Assembly: GCA_030834895.1 (NCBI GenBank)
Contig: JAUQXA010000036.1
Location: 48,901 to 112,900, forward strand
Source: Anaerolineales bacterium
GTDB lineage: Bacteria > Chloroflexota > Anaerolineae > Anaerolineales > Villigracilaceae
Reading direction: 5' to 3'
DNA length: 64,000 bases
In this document: in pieces, positions 47,302 through 55,923 of the stretch
How positions within the stretch are numbered: position 1 is the stretch's first letter
Layout: each line of letters begins with the position of its first letter
Position numbers and translations under genes: made by a program
Notes under the pieces: generated by a model
What the model was told of the DNA's origin: nothing
Seen by the model: the letters and a program-made list of their open reading frames with translations, nothing else
The model's database searches: none

Positions 47302-47338
47302 GGAACTTTTTGGGGTCCGGCGCGTCTGTATGACAGAC
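47302..47338 (+). promoter_or_regulatory. ECF-sigma-like promoter with inverted repeat
   Basis: GGAAC (47302-47306), 17-nt spacer starting TTTTTGG, then GTCT (47324-47327): this matches the GGAAC/GTC layout of many extracytoplasmic-function sigma promoters. GTCTGT-ATG-ACAGAC (47324-47338) is a perfect 6-bp inverted repeat over the -10/+1 region. It would drive the SIMPL lipoprotein gene starting at 47362. Confidence 0.6.
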
Positions 47339-47361
47339 ATAAAACAACAAGGAGATATAAA

Positions 47362-48084
47362 ATGCGTACAAAAATCTTAGTATTTGCAGTTCTGGCTTTT
47401 GCCCTCGTGTTGAGCGCTTGTGGACCGGCTGTTGTCGGTCAGGGTGCACAGCCTGTGACCCGCACGTTGACTGTGAACGGACTCGGCTCCACCTACCTGA
47501 CACCTGACATTGCCTATATCTACATCGGCGTGCATAGCGAAGGCGCCACCGCCTCCGAGGTTGTGCAGGCGAACAAGACCCAGACCAACGCTGTGCTGGA
47601 CGCGCTCAAGAAAGCCGGTGTGGACGAAAAAGACCTTCGCACCACCAACTTTAGCATCTGGCCCTCGCAACAGTACAGCCCCGAAGGCACGGTGACCGGC
47701 ACGATCTACATGGTTGACAACACCGTTTACGTGACCGTGCGCAATCTCGACGGTCTCGGCGACCTGCTCGATGACACCATTGCCGCGGGCGCGAACAGCA
47801 TCAACAGCATCCAGTTCGATGTGGCGGACAAGTCTGCCGCGGTGAAGGAAGCCCGCGCCAAGGCTGTGGAAGATGCCAAGAAACAGGCTCAGGAACTGGC
47901 GGAAGCCGCCGGTGTGAAACTGGGCGAAATCCAGAGTGTAAGCTTCTATGACAACAGCCCCTATCCCGTCTTCGAAGGCAAGGGAGGCGGTGGCGGAGGA
48001 GCAGCTGCACAAAGTGCGGTTGCCATCCAGCCCGGTCAGTTGACAATTTCCGTCACGGTCAACCTCACCTACGACATCAAGTAA
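47362..48084 (+). CDS. SIMPL-domain (DUF541) lipoprotein
   Basis: A 240-aa protein. A lipoprotein signal ends in L-S-A-C (Cys ~20). The SIMPL/DUF541 domain follows from ~35: RTLTVNGLGSTYLTPDIAYIYIGV, a helix with Q-A-N-K-T-Q-T-N-A-V, and a late A-R-A-K-A-V-E-D-A-K-K-Q-A-Q helix. A Gly-rich loop (GKGGGGGG) precedes the last strands. Relatives such as BP26 and YggE form oligomeric rings and are linked to envelope or oxidative stress. AAGGAGAT precedes the ATG. Control by an ECF sigma factor fits an envelope-stress role. Confidence 0.9.
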   Translation: MRTKILVFAVLAFALVLSACGPAVVGQGAQPVTRTLTVNGLGSTYLTPDIAYIYIGVHSEGATASEVVQANKTQTNAVLDALKKAGVDEKDLRTTNFSIWPSQQYSPEGTVTGTIYMVDNTVYVTVRNLDGLGDLLDDTIAAGANSINSIQFDVADKSAAVKEARAKAVEDAKKQAQELAEAAGVKLGEIQSVSFYDNSPYPVFEGKGGGGGGAAAQSAVAIQPGQLTISVTVNLTYDIK

Positions 48085-48103
48085 ACATTTCAGTCTTTAC
48101 CAG

Positions 48104-48138
48104 GAAACTGCTCCCCGTTTCAGGAGCAGTTTCTCTTT
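48104..48138 (+). terminator. Rho-independent terminator
   Basis: GAAACTGCTCC (48104-48114) and GGAGCAGTTTC (48123-48133) are perfect arms with an 8-nt loop, followed by TCTTTT. It lies 20 nt after the SIMPL gene stop and, read from the other strand (GAAACTGC...), could also serve the convergent gene. Confidence 0.88.
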
Positions 48139-48141
48139 TAT

Positions 48142-49653
48142 TCAGTCCCTATCATGAATTAGCTGACCAATTAATTTCCTCCCATAAATCCACACTTGAT
48201 TAATTCCCACGCCCGAAATAAGCGAGTACGGAATCTGCATGATTAAAAAGTAACGCTGCCAGAGTAATGGAATCATGGTAAACAACAAAACGCCAGACGT
48301 TATTAATAAGGAATAGATCAACAGGCTTTCTAGGCTGAATCGCCTTAGCAACGACCACCCGCCCATGACAGCCAGGATTGCAATGAGGCCGTCCGCCAGC
48401 GGTGATCTGATACGCCCGCTGAAAAATGAATCCTCGTAGGCTGCAATCTGTTCATGGAAGGGCGGAACATCGAAACTTGAAGCCTCCATGTACATCACCC
48501 CGGATGTGAAAGTGTTTTCCAAAAGGAACATCATTCTATTCGCTGCTGTACTTGGATCGAATCCATTGTTGCCGGCAGAACGATCAAGTTGGCCGCCAAC
48601 AATGGATTTTCGCGTTTCGATCATGCTCGTCAGCGGGGTGAAGAGTCGGCTCGATTGTTTTGGCGACACAATGGTCATGCCAATGATGAGAGCGCATCCT
48701 GCAAGCATCAATGGCTTTGCTGTCCGGCTGATCTTTAATACCGGAAGTTGGAAAAGTATGGTCACAAAGCCTATCAACACGAAAGCGCCTTCCCACCATC
48801 CCCAAAAGACAGGCATAAAAACGAGGAAGAATGCATACGAGAGACCGGTCGCACCGCCAAGGTAAAGGACATTGGAAAGGATGGTTTGAGCGGACTCCTT
48901 TTTCCACATGGGAATCAGGGCAAGGGCAAGATAAATTGCAACAAGGGTTGGAACGGTATCCTGCTTGGCGGCCAGTGTAAGTCCACTGGCAGTCCCCAGC
49001 AATACATACAGCCACCTCTGCATTTTTTTGCTCTGAAAATCCTTGAAAATATGTACGGCAAAATACATCGTGAGAAACAGGAAGAGAAATTTGGGTCCTT
49101 CCTGCATAGCCCGACGAATGTTCACTAGAATGGCGCCCTGCGTGGTAAACAACAAAACTGCCGACCAGGCAGCCAACCGGGACGAGAATAACAAACGAGC
49201 AGTTAAGAAGAATAAAACGACACCCAAAGCGCCCATGAGGGCAGAACAGGTCCGTGCCAGATATAACAGCCGGGGATTTGGCATATTGCCCTGTGCAATG
49301 TTCTCGTCCCAGGAAGAACCCCACATCCATTTGTTAGTGGGGTCGTTATTATCGGTGATATCCCGCGCAAAACCAATTGAGAATACCAGAATTGAACCGG
49401 TGGACAGCCTTAAATACTGTTTAGGGTTTCCATCGGGCTTGAAAAGGACCTTTTTGAAATCCCGTTGTTTCACAACCCGGTCATAATCTTCGCTCAACAA
49501 GATATATGTTGATTCGTCGCCATGAAAGGGAACAATGGTGATTCCATATAAAATGTATACAATCAGGAGCAATAACAAGACCAGGTCCAACCAAGCGAAT
49601 TTGTTGTTCGGACTATCATGGTTTTCCTGCGATATTTCCTTTATTATCGACAT
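48142..49653 (-). CDS. GT39-like polytopic glycosyltransferase candidate
   Basis: A 503-aa protein. The first outer loop carries F-H-G-D-E-S-T-Y-I-L-L, the D-E motif of PMT/ArnT enzymes. About ten hydrophobic segments follow, with WSAVLLFTTQGAILVNIRRAMQEGPKF in a typical GT-C central loop. It is isolated from the main island but of the same kind as its GT-C genes. The ATG at 49653 (MSIIKEIS) is preferred over upstream in-frame codons that would overlap the divergent dehydrogenase gene. Confidence 0.78.
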   Translation of the reverse strand: MSIIKEISQENHDSPNNKFAWLDLVLLLLLIVYILYGITIVPFHGDESTYILLSEDYDRVVKQRDFKKVLFKPDGNPKQYLRLSTGSILVFSIGFARDITDNNDPTNKWMWGSSWDENIAQGNMPNPRLLYLARTCSALMGALGVVLFFLTARLLFSSRLAAWSAVLLFTTQGAILVNIRRAMQEGPKFLFLFLTMYFAVHIFKDFQSKKMQRWLYVLLGTASGLTLAAKQDTVPTLVAIYLALALIPMWKKESAQTILSNVLYLGGATGLSYAFFLVFMPVFWGWWEGAFVLIGFVTILFQLPVLKISRTAKPLMLAGCALIIGMTIVSPKQSSRLFTPLTSMIETRKSIVGGQLDRSAGNNGFDPSTAANRMMFLLENTFTSGVMYMEASSFDVPPFHEQIAAYEDSFFSGRIRSPLADGLIAILAVMGGWSLLRRFSLESLLIYSLLITSGVLLFTMIPLLWQRYFLIMQIPYSLISGVGINQVWIYGRKLIGQLIHDRD

Positions 49654-49701
49654 GTTACAATTATATCGGAAGTGACATAAATACAGCCAAGGAGACTTTT
49701 C

Positions 49702-50589
49702 ATGCTCAAAGTTGGATATATCGGTCTTGGATTGATGGGCAAATCGATTGCCCGCAATATTCTCAAGGCGGGGTTTCCCGTGGTGGTACATAACCGTTCT
49801 CAGGCGGCGGTGGATGAACTGGTGGCGGAGGGCGCCCTCCGCGCCTCGTCCCCGGCAACGGTTGCCGCACAGTCAGATATCGTTTTTACCAATCTGCCCG
49901 ATTCACCCGACGTGGAAAAGGTGGTTTTGGGTGAGCGGGGAATCATCGAAGCGACTCACGACGGGCTGATCTTCATCGACAACTCGACCATCAAACCGGC
50001 GTCGGCGCGAAAGATTGCGGCGGAACTGGCGAAGAAGGGCGTTTACGCGCTGGATGCCCCCGTCTCCGGCGGCGACATCGGCGCGCGCAACGCCACGTTG
50101 ACCATTATGGTCGGCGGAGAGGCATCCGCGTTGGAACGCGCCATGCCCGTGCTTCAGGCAATGGGCAAGACCATCACCCACGTCGGCGGGCCGGGAGCGG
50201 GTCAGGTGGCGAAGGCGGCCAACCAAATTATGGTCGCTGCGCAAATGGTGGCCATGGGCGAACTGCTGGTCTTTGCGAAGAAAGCCGGCGTCGATCCGCG
50301 CAAGGTGGTGGATGCCATCAAAGGCGGCGCAGCGCAGTGCTGGAGTCTGGATGTCAAACCGCCGCGTTTGTTCGATGGCAACCGCAATCCCGGCTTCAAG
50401 GCGCACATGCAATTGAAGGACATGAAAATCGTGATGGACACGGCGGAGGAATATGACGTTCCCATCTCCGGGACGATTGCAAACACAAAATTATTCCAGG
50501 AGATGATCGAACTCGGCATGGGCGAACTGGATAATTCCGCCGTGGTTGGTGTGATCGAGAAATTGGCAGGCGTCGGGATTTTGGATTGA
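49702..50589 (+). CDS. Beta-hydroxyacid dehydrogenase (3-hydroxyisobutyrate/tartronate semialdehyde reductase family)
   Basis: A 295-aa protein. The NAD(P) site G-Y-I-G-L-G-L-M-G lies at the N-terminus, and the substrate motif D-A-P-V-S-G-G-D-I-G-A and catalytic Lys in G-Q-V-A-K-A-A-N-Q are in place. It reversibly oxidises a 3-hydroxy acid such as 3-hydroxyisobutyrate or glycerate; the choice cannot be made from sequence. AAGGAGA lies 6 nt before the start. Divergent from the GT39-like gene with a 48-nt gap. Confidence 0.92.
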   Translation: MLKVGYIGLGLMGKSIARNILKAGFPVVVHNRSQAAVDELVAEGALRASSPATVAAQSDIVFTNLPDSPDVEKVVLGERGIIEATHDGLIFIDNSTIKPASARKIAAELAKKGVYALDAPVSGGDIGARNATLTIMVGGEASALERAMPVLQAMGKTITHVGGPGAGQVAKAANQIMVAAQMVAMGELLVFAKKAGVDPRKVVDAIKGGAAQCWSLDVKPPRLFDGNRNPGFKAHMQLKDMKIVMDTAEEYDVPISGTIANTKLFQEMIELGMGELDNSAVVGVIEKLAGVGILD

Positions 50590-50593
50590 TAAT

Positions 50594-50640
50594 GTAGGGG
50601 CGAGGTCACCTCGCCCAGGGCAGGGAGACCCTGCCCCTAC
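50594..50640. repeat. GTAGGGGCGAGG palindromic intergenic repeat, copy 3
   Basis: Two adjacent hairpins, GGGCGAGGT/ACCTCGCCC and GGGCAGGGA/CCCTGCCC, bounded by GTAGGGGC and GCCCCTAC. It lies between the dehydrogenase stop and the redoxin start. Confidence 0.85.
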
Positions 50641-50645
50641 GCGTC

Positions 50646-51152
50646 ATGATAAATATCAACCAACCTGTCCCTGACTTTGAGTTGCCTGCCGTCGAAGGCA
50701 GGCTTTATTGTTTAAGCAACCATCGCGGGAAAATCGTTATCGTCAATTTTTGGTCGTGCGAATGCCCGCAATCGGAGCGGACAGACAGGGCGATCATATC
50801 CATGTTCGTGCAGTGGCATGATGACGTTGTTTTGCTGACCATCGCCTCGAACCGAAACGAGTCCATCGAGGCGATAAAAGCCGTCGCCGAAGCGCGTCAT
50901 CTGCCAGTCGTCCTGGTGGACCAAAACTGTCGGGTGGCTGACCAGCTTGGGGCGCAGACCACTCCGCATGTTTTTGTCATCGACCGCGAGGGAATCCTGC
51001 GCTATCGCGGCGCTGTGGATAACGTCACCTTCAGGCAGAGACAACCCGTCCGCTTCTTTCTGGACGAGGCGGTTGAGTCCCTGCTCGAAGGGCATTTGCC
51101 GGCACTGGCAGAAACTCCCGCCTACGGGTGCGCCATTGTGCGGGAAATTTGA
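50646..51152 (+). CDS. Redoxin/thioredoxin-fold protein
   Basis: A 168-aa protein with the AhpC/TlpA fold: VPDFELPAVEGR, then V-N-F-W-S-C-E-C-P-Q-S-E-R around the active Cys and T-T-P-H-V-F-V-I-D with the cis-Pro. It has C-E-C-P rather than C-x-x-C, so it is more like one-Cys redoxins than thiol-disulfide exchangers. No signal peptide is seen, so it is probably cytoplasmic. It is followed after 12 nt by the cNMP/PH gene. Confidence 0.88.
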   Translation: MININQPVPDFELPAVEGRLYCLSNHRGKIVIVNFWSCECPQSERTDRAIISMFVQWHDDVVLLTIASNRNESIEAIKAVAEARHLPVVLVDQNCRVADQLGAQTTPHVFVIDREGILRYRGAVDNVTFRQRQPVRFFLDEAVESLLEGHLPALAETPAYGCAIVREI

Positions 51153-51164
51153 TAGAATCGAACC

Positions 51165-52964
51165 GTGATCGAATTACAACAGCGCGTTAACCTCATCAAC
51201 AAGATTCACCTCTTCAACGGCTTGAAGGAGGATCAACTCAGGGAGATCGCCCCCAAGTTCGACGAAAAGGAATTTGCCGCAGGCCGGACTATTTTCAAGC
51301 GCGGCGACAAGCCCGAAGGGTTTTACATCGTCTTCAAAGGGAAGGTCAATGTCACACGCCCTCATGAAACAAAAGGCGAGGAAGTAATCATTTGGCTGGT
51401 GGCAGGAGACTATTTCGGTGAGGAAGCGCTGGTGGAAAACCGCAACCGTTCCGCGACGATCAATGCCGTCGAAGATACCACCCTGCTCTTCCTCTCGCGC
51501 AAGCACTTCGACGAGTTGCTTGGCAAATATCCCAACCTGAAACCGAATTTTCTGGTTGCGATTAAGAGCCATAAACTGGCGCGCGCAACCCAATTCACCT
51601 GGCTGGGTCCGAAGGAAATCATTTATTTTGTGGCTCGCAGGCATAAGATACGCCTGTACCAGGCGCTGGTTGTCCCCGTGCTTTCTCTGCTCGTACCGGT
51701 TGGACTGTTCTTTTGGGGGACTTTGGTAGCGGCAACCACCCCGCTAGCATTGGCTGCGTTATCGCTGGCATTCATCATCGTTTGGATAGTGTGGAACTGG
51801 ATCGATTGGAGCAACGACTATTACATCGTCACCAACCAGCGTGTGGTTTGGTTGGAAAAGGTTTTGTTTCTTTATGACAGCCGCGAGGAGGCGCCGCTTA
51901 GCACTATCCTCTCGGTGGGCGTGGAGACCGACCAGTTGGGACGTATCCTGGACTATGGCAATGTGATCGTCCGCACCTTCGTCGGCAGGATCGAGTTCGA
52001 CTACGTGGACCATCCCAATCAGGCAGCGGAGATGATCCGCGAGTACTGGGAGCGTGTCAAGTCCGTCCTCACCGTCTCGCAAAAGGAAGTCATGCGGAAT
52101 ACCATCCGCCAGAAACTGGGATTACCTGTTGACAAGCGCACGCTGGACGAACTTCCACCCATCGTAACCATCAACAAGAGGTCGGGGAACCTGCCCTTAT
52201 GGTGGGTGGCGTTTCTCAATCTTTTCACCCTGCGCTCGGAGGATGCGGGCAAGGTCATTTATCATAAACATTGGATCGTCCTACTCCAGCAAATCTGGAA
52301 GCCTCTGGCGCTGACCCTACTCATGTTTGCCCTGCAAATCTGGCGCATCATTAAGATTATCACCACCGACCTGACCTTTCTGCAACCGAACTCGGAAGGA
52401 GCACTCCGTCCTGATACAATCACCGTTGCCTTGCCCCTGCTTTCCGTGCCTTTCCTTGCCTGGCTTGTCTGGGAATATGTGGACTGGAAGAACGATATTT
52501 TCATGATCAGCTCCGATGAAATTTTCGACATCGACCGCAAGCCCTTCGGCAAGGAGGAGAAACGCGCGGCGCAGATCGAGAATATTTTGAGCATATCCTA
52601 CCTCCGCGAAGGAATCATCCCGATTCTGTTCAACTATGGCACGGTGAAGATCGCGGTGGGCGGTTCGCAGTTCGATTTCCAGGATGTCGCCGATCCTGCC
52701 AACGTGCAGGCGGACATCAACCGCAGACGCTCGGCGCGCATTGCAAAGAAGAACGAAGACGCAGGCAGTGCCGACCGCGAACGCTTTGCCACATGGATCG
52801 CGGCTTATCATGAGAACATCAATGACTTCGGCGCGCCTGCGAAGAAGCCTGCCGAATCTCCAACAGGACAACAGGTCGCAATCGAAAATCCCGACGATAT
52901 CGATGACATGCCCATTGAGTTGGACGAATCCGATTCAGGCGGACCGCAAGACGGCGGCGAGTAG
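51165..52964 (+). CDS. cNMP-binding domain fused to two membrane/PH-like modules
   Basis: A 599-aa protein. Residues ~10-130 are a cyclic-nucleotide-binding domain (F-K-R-G-D-K-P-E-G-F-Y-I-V and Y-F-G-E-E-A-L-V-E-N-R-N-R-S-A, the phosphate-binding cassette). A pair of membrane helices and a bacterial PH-like domain (YYIVTNQRVVWLEK) follow, and then a second helix pair with another PH-like domain (IFMISSDEIFDIDR, ~450-530). The tail is acidic. The start is GTG. It may couple a nucleotide signal to the membrane; there is no catalytic or DNA-binding domain. Likely cotranscribed with the redoxin and def genes. Confidence 0.85.
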   Translation: MIELQQRVNLINKIHLFNGLKEDQLREIAPKFDEKEFAAGRTIFKRGDKPEGFYIVFKGKVNVTRPHETKGEEVIIWLVAGDYFGEEALVENRNRSATINAVEDTTLLFLSRKHFDELLGKYPNLKPNFLVAIKSHKLARATQFTWLGPKEIIYFVARRHKIRLYQALVVPVLSLLVPVGLFFWGTLVAATTPLALAALSLAFIIVWIVWNWIDWSNDYYIVTNQRVVWLEKVLFLYDSREEAPLSTILSVGVETDQLGRILDYGNVIVRTFVGRIEFDYVDHPNQAAEMIREYWERVKSVLTVSQKEVMRNTIRQKLGLPVDKRTLDELPPIVTINKRSGNLPLWWVAFLNLFTLRSEDAGKVIYHKHWIVLLQQIWKPLALTLLMFALQIWRIIKIITTDLTFLQPNSEGALRPDTITVALPLLSVPFLAWLVWEYVDWKNDIFMISSDEIFDIDRKPFGKEEKRAAQIENILSISYLREGIIPILFNYGTVKIAVGGSQFDFQDVADPANVQADINRRRSARIAKKNEDAGSADRERFATWIAAYHENINDFGAPAKKPAESPTGQQVAIENPDDIDDMPIELDESDSGGPQDGGE

Positions 52965-52995
52965 AATTATCTTTATTAGTGAACAGGAAAATAGT

Positions 52996-53547
52996 ATGAC
53001 ATTAAGACAAATTGTAACCCTGCCCGATCCCGTGCTACGGCGTAAGGCAAAGGCAGTGACAAATTTCGGCAAGGAATTGCAAACTTTAATCGACGACATG
53101 ATCGAGACCATGCGCGAGGCTCCTGGCGTGGGGCTTGCAGCGCCGCAGGTTGGCATCTCGGAACGCCTTGCCGTGATCGAATACGCCGAAGAGGATGAGG
53201 ATGACGAAGTCGAAACCGTGCACGAAGATGCGGAAGCGACTCCCAAACCGCCAAAGCCGAAGCAGTTGTTTGTGTTGATCAACCCAGAGATCGTCAAAGC
53301 CTCTGAGGAAAAGGTGATGGGCATCGAAGGCTGTCTCTCCATCCCCGGCTTGCTGGGCGAAGTGGAGCGATATCACGCGTTACAGGTCAAGGCGTTGAAC
53401 CGTCATGGCAAGCCTGTCAAGTTGAAGGTGGACGGCTGGCTGGCGCGCATCTTCCAGCACGAGATCGATCACCTGAACGGCGTGGTCTTCACCGACCTTG
53501 CCGCCCGCGTCTGGCAACCAAAGGAAGAAGTGGAAGACAACGTGTGA
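52996..53547 (+). CDS. def: Peptide deformylase
   Basis: A 183-aa protein with all three deformylase motifs: G-V-G-L-A-A-P-Q-V-G, E-G-C-L-S-I-P-G and Q-H-E-I-D-H-L-N-G, whose Cys and two His bind the metal. It removes the formyl group from new proteins. Between motifs I and II lies an acidic, then Pro/Lys-rich insertion of ~28 residues (EEDEDDEVETV...PKPPKPK) absent from classical PDFs. The long upstream extension of the frame to 52684 overlaps the previous gene, so the ATG at 52996 is used. Confidence 0.95.
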   Translation: MTLRQIVTLPDPVLRRKAKAVTNFGKELQTLIDDMIETMREAPGVGLAAPQVGISERLAVIEYAEEDEDDEVETVHEDAEATPKPPKPKQLFVLINPEIVKASEEKVMGIEGCLSIPGLLGEVERYHALQVKALNRHGKPVKLKVDGWLARIFQHEIDHLNGVVFTDLAARVWQPKEEVEDNV

Positions 53548-54014
53548 CCTCGGACATCCGCCGCCTGACTGAGGATGACCTACCGCGACTGCGCGAATTC
53601 TGGACCGAAAACTGGGGCGCGGACTTTATGGTTCTCCACGGCGAATCGATTCGCTTTGACCAGGTGGAAGGATTCATCTTTGGCGATTGGGATGGGTTGT
53701 TGACCTTCCAGATTCGCGGTGACGAATGTGAAATCGTCTCGCTGGACAGTTTGAAGGAAGGACAGGGAATCGGCACAGCCCTGATCGAGAGCGTTGTCGA
53801 AGAAGCGAAAAGCAGAAAGTGTTGCCGCCTTTTTCTGGTCACCACCAACGACAATCTCCACGCCCTCGGTTTTTACCAACGTCGCGGATTTGAACTAGTC
53901 GCCATCCATCGTGGCGCTGTGAATAAGTCAAGGAAAATCAAACCGTCCATCCCGTTGATTGGAGAAAACGGCATCCCGCTTCGGGATGAGATCGAATTGG
54001 AAATGATGATATAA
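53544..54014 (+). CDS. GNAT-family N-acetyltransferase
   Basis: A 156-aa GNAT protein. The acetyl-CoA loop is G-Q-G-I-G-T-A-L-I-E, followed by L-V-T-T-N-D-N-L-H-A-L-G-F-Y-Q-R-R-G-F, a strong match to the family. The start is a GTG overlapping the def stop by 4 nt (GTGTGA), suggesting coupled translation. Association with def hints at protein N-terminal acetylation, but GNATs are very diverse. Confidence 0.9.
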   Translation: MTSDIRRLTEDDLPRLREFWTENWGADFMVLHGESIRFDQVEGFIFGDWDGLLTFQIRGDECEIVSLDSLKEGQGIGTALIESVVEEAKSRKCCRLFLVTTNDNLHALGFYQRRGFELVAIHRGAVNKSRKIKPSIPLIGENGIPLRDEIELEMMI

Positions 54015-54080
54015 CCGTAGAGTCAACCCTACATACCATCAAGAAGTCTGGTTTGTACCGGGCGGGTCCGCCCTGCATAA

Positions 54081-54122
54081 CAATCATGTATTTCAAACAT
54101 CTCCCCCTCACGAACCTACGAG
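54081..54122 (+). pseudogene. Truncated 5' fragment of recF
   Basis: CAATCATGTATTTCAAACATCT and the following bases match the recF start at 55919-55958 at roughly 80 percent over 40 nt. The fragment would read M-Y-F-K-H-L-P-L-T-N-L-R against M-Y-L-K-H-L-S-L-T-N-F-R in recF. The likeness ends abruptly at ~54122. It lies between the GNAT gene and a GT-C-like gene, so it may be one edge of an insertion that separated recF from def-GNAT. Confidence 0.6.
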
Positions 54123-54145
54123 GAATGATTGAAACATTGTTAAAT

Positions 54146-54255
54146 GGATCTCTTGCGAAAGTCACGTGTAGGTCAGGCTTATGGGCTGACGCTCTCCAGA
54201 ATTATGTGCTTTGACGAGTTACAACCCGCCCTACGAATACTTATGCAAGAGGTCC
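54146..54255. mobile_element. 110-bp MITE-like element with 17-bp terminal inverted repeats
   Basis: Left end GGATCTCTTGCGAAAGT (54146-54162); right end, read inward, GGACCTCTTGCATAAGT (54239-54255): 14 of 17 identical. AAT is found directly outside both ends (54143-54145 and 54256-54258), consistent with a 3-bp target duplication. No coding capacity. The ends have the look of IS5-group termini, but no matching transposase is in the window. The rest of the ~445-nt gap (54015-54459) holds degraded GGGCGGGT-type repeat sequence. Confidence 0.6.
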
Positions 54256-54459
54256 AATTAGAAATCGCCATTACGCCAAACTTCCTGCATACAAAAACCT
54301 GCCATTGACAGGTATCTGCGTAAGACATGTAGCCAGTGCCGGAGCGAACATCATTTCAATGATGATCTCCCAACAAGAGGAGGTTGGGCCAGTGATAGTC
54401 TACTAGTTCCAAAAAACGTTTTCTAACCGCCATATCACCCCAAGCTCAGGAAAAGGATC

Positions 54460-55815
54460 ATGAATAAAAATTTCGTTTTCACAATTGTTTTTTTTATAAT
54501 ATCTTATTTTATGGTGCGTCTGCCGTTTCTCATAGACCCGCTTATTAATGAGGAGGGAACTCATGCTTTCGTTTTTTGTTGTAACCCACCCAGTCCCAAA
54601 TATCTTTGGATAGCCACGATAAATGGAGAAGATCAATTTGATGTCCCACAACATCCGGCGCTCATATACGAAACGCTCGGATTATTCGGAGCACCATGGG
54701 GAGCAATAATTAATAATAGCAGAGGGGAAAACCCATTATTGACTTCATTCTTAACCCGCTTCGCATTTACTCTATTTCAATTCAGTTATTTTCTACTTCT
54801 TATAATTCTGCTCAGAAAATCGGAAAATGTAATTTGGCGCAAAAGGATGATATGGGTCGTGATTGCGCTTTCACTTGCGCCCATTGCAATATACACATCC
54901 ATATCTGTTCAAGTCGACGGCAGTGTGGGCAGCTTCTTCCCCGGTTTAGTGGCTCTTTCTTTGCTAGCGCGTCACGAAAACTTGCTACAGCCAAAATGGG
55001 CATTGACCTCACTGTTCGTGTCGTCGGCAATTTTAGGGTTTGGCAAAAACGAATGGGGATTGGCATTATTATTATCTGTGATACTAACCGGTATTTTTAT
55101 ACTTCTTGCGCGGGGTTTCTATCAGAAACATGACGGGCTCTTAACCGATTTTGCGCCCCTGGGTATAATCATTGCCGGGCTTATAGCGGGCAATTTGATT
55201 AATTATTTGTATGACCCCAAAAACTACCTTGGTGGGTTTTTTCTAATAAGGGGCTTATCAGCCTATAAAAGCGACATGAGTACTGCGACAATGCTTACAG
55301 AACGCATCAAGTTTCTTTATTTAAATTTCCTCATGGTCATACTGATATGTGGAGGAGTAATACTTGCCTTAAGGAAAAAGGTGGAGACAATGTTATTACT
55401 TACCTTCATTTGGGGCAGCATGTTATTCTTTGCGTACTTTGTTACGCATTGGGGATGGCTACTAAAGAGGTATTACGCCCCATCGTTTGTGGTTATAACG
55501 ATTGGCGTCATAATCGCGCTGAAATATTACCCAAAACGTGTGGCACAATACATTTCTATTGCTTTGATCGCTATATCGCTAATTGGTACGCTGTTTTCTG
55601 CGGGGTCCCGGTTGGACAGGTTGAAAGAATATTCGTTTTTGTTTACCCCCCCTGCGACATTACAAAATCAGGATCAGTCACTAGACTCATGCGTTCCCCT
55701 GTTAAACGATGGGGAGGTTTTTACAAATGGCATAAAGGAGTTTATTTCGGGTAGCGTAGGAGAAACGAATGGCGAGAAAATCGCCAACAAGTTTGGAAAA
55801 TCTATTTGCAAATAA
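54460..55815 (+). CDS. AT-rich polytopic membrane protein, GT-C-like
   Basis: A 451-aa protein with about eleven hydrophobic segments. The first loop has D-P-L-I-N-E-E-G-T-H-A-F, an acidic motif like those of GT-C enzymes. A C-terminal soluble stretch of ~60 residues ends in K-S-I-C-K. Codon use is more AT-rich than that of the surrounding def and recF genes, and the gene lies between a recF fragment and intact recF, so recent acquisition is likely. GGAAAAGG lies just before the ATG. Confidence 0.75.
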   Translation: MNKNFVFTIVFFIISYFMVRLPFLIDPLINEEGTHAFVFCCNPPSPKYLWIATINGEDQFDVPQHPALIYETLGLFGAPWGAIINNSRGENPLLTSFLTRFAFTLFQFSYFLLLIILLRKSENVIWRKRMIWVVIALSLAPIAIYTSISVQVDGSVGSFFPGLVALSLLARHENLLQPKWALTSLFVSSAILGFGKNEWGLALLLSVILTGIFILLARGFYQKHDGLLTDFAPLGIIIAGLIAGNLINYLYDPKNYLGGFFLIRGLSAYKSDMSTATMLTERIKFLYLNFLMVILICGGVILALRKKVETMLLLTFIWGSMLFFAYFVTHWGWLLKRYYAPSFVVITIGVIIALKYYPKRVAQYISIALIAISLIGTLFSAGSRLDRLKEYSFLFTPPATLQNQDQSLDSCVPLLNDGEVFTNGIKEFISGSVGETNGEKIANKFGKSICK

Positions 55816-55923
55816 CTGTCAATATCGAAATGGATGAGCAATTTTATTCAACGCACATAATTACACAATCAATTTTCTAATCATTTCAGAAACCATGTCC
55901 GTTGATGGCTAATGGAATCAATC

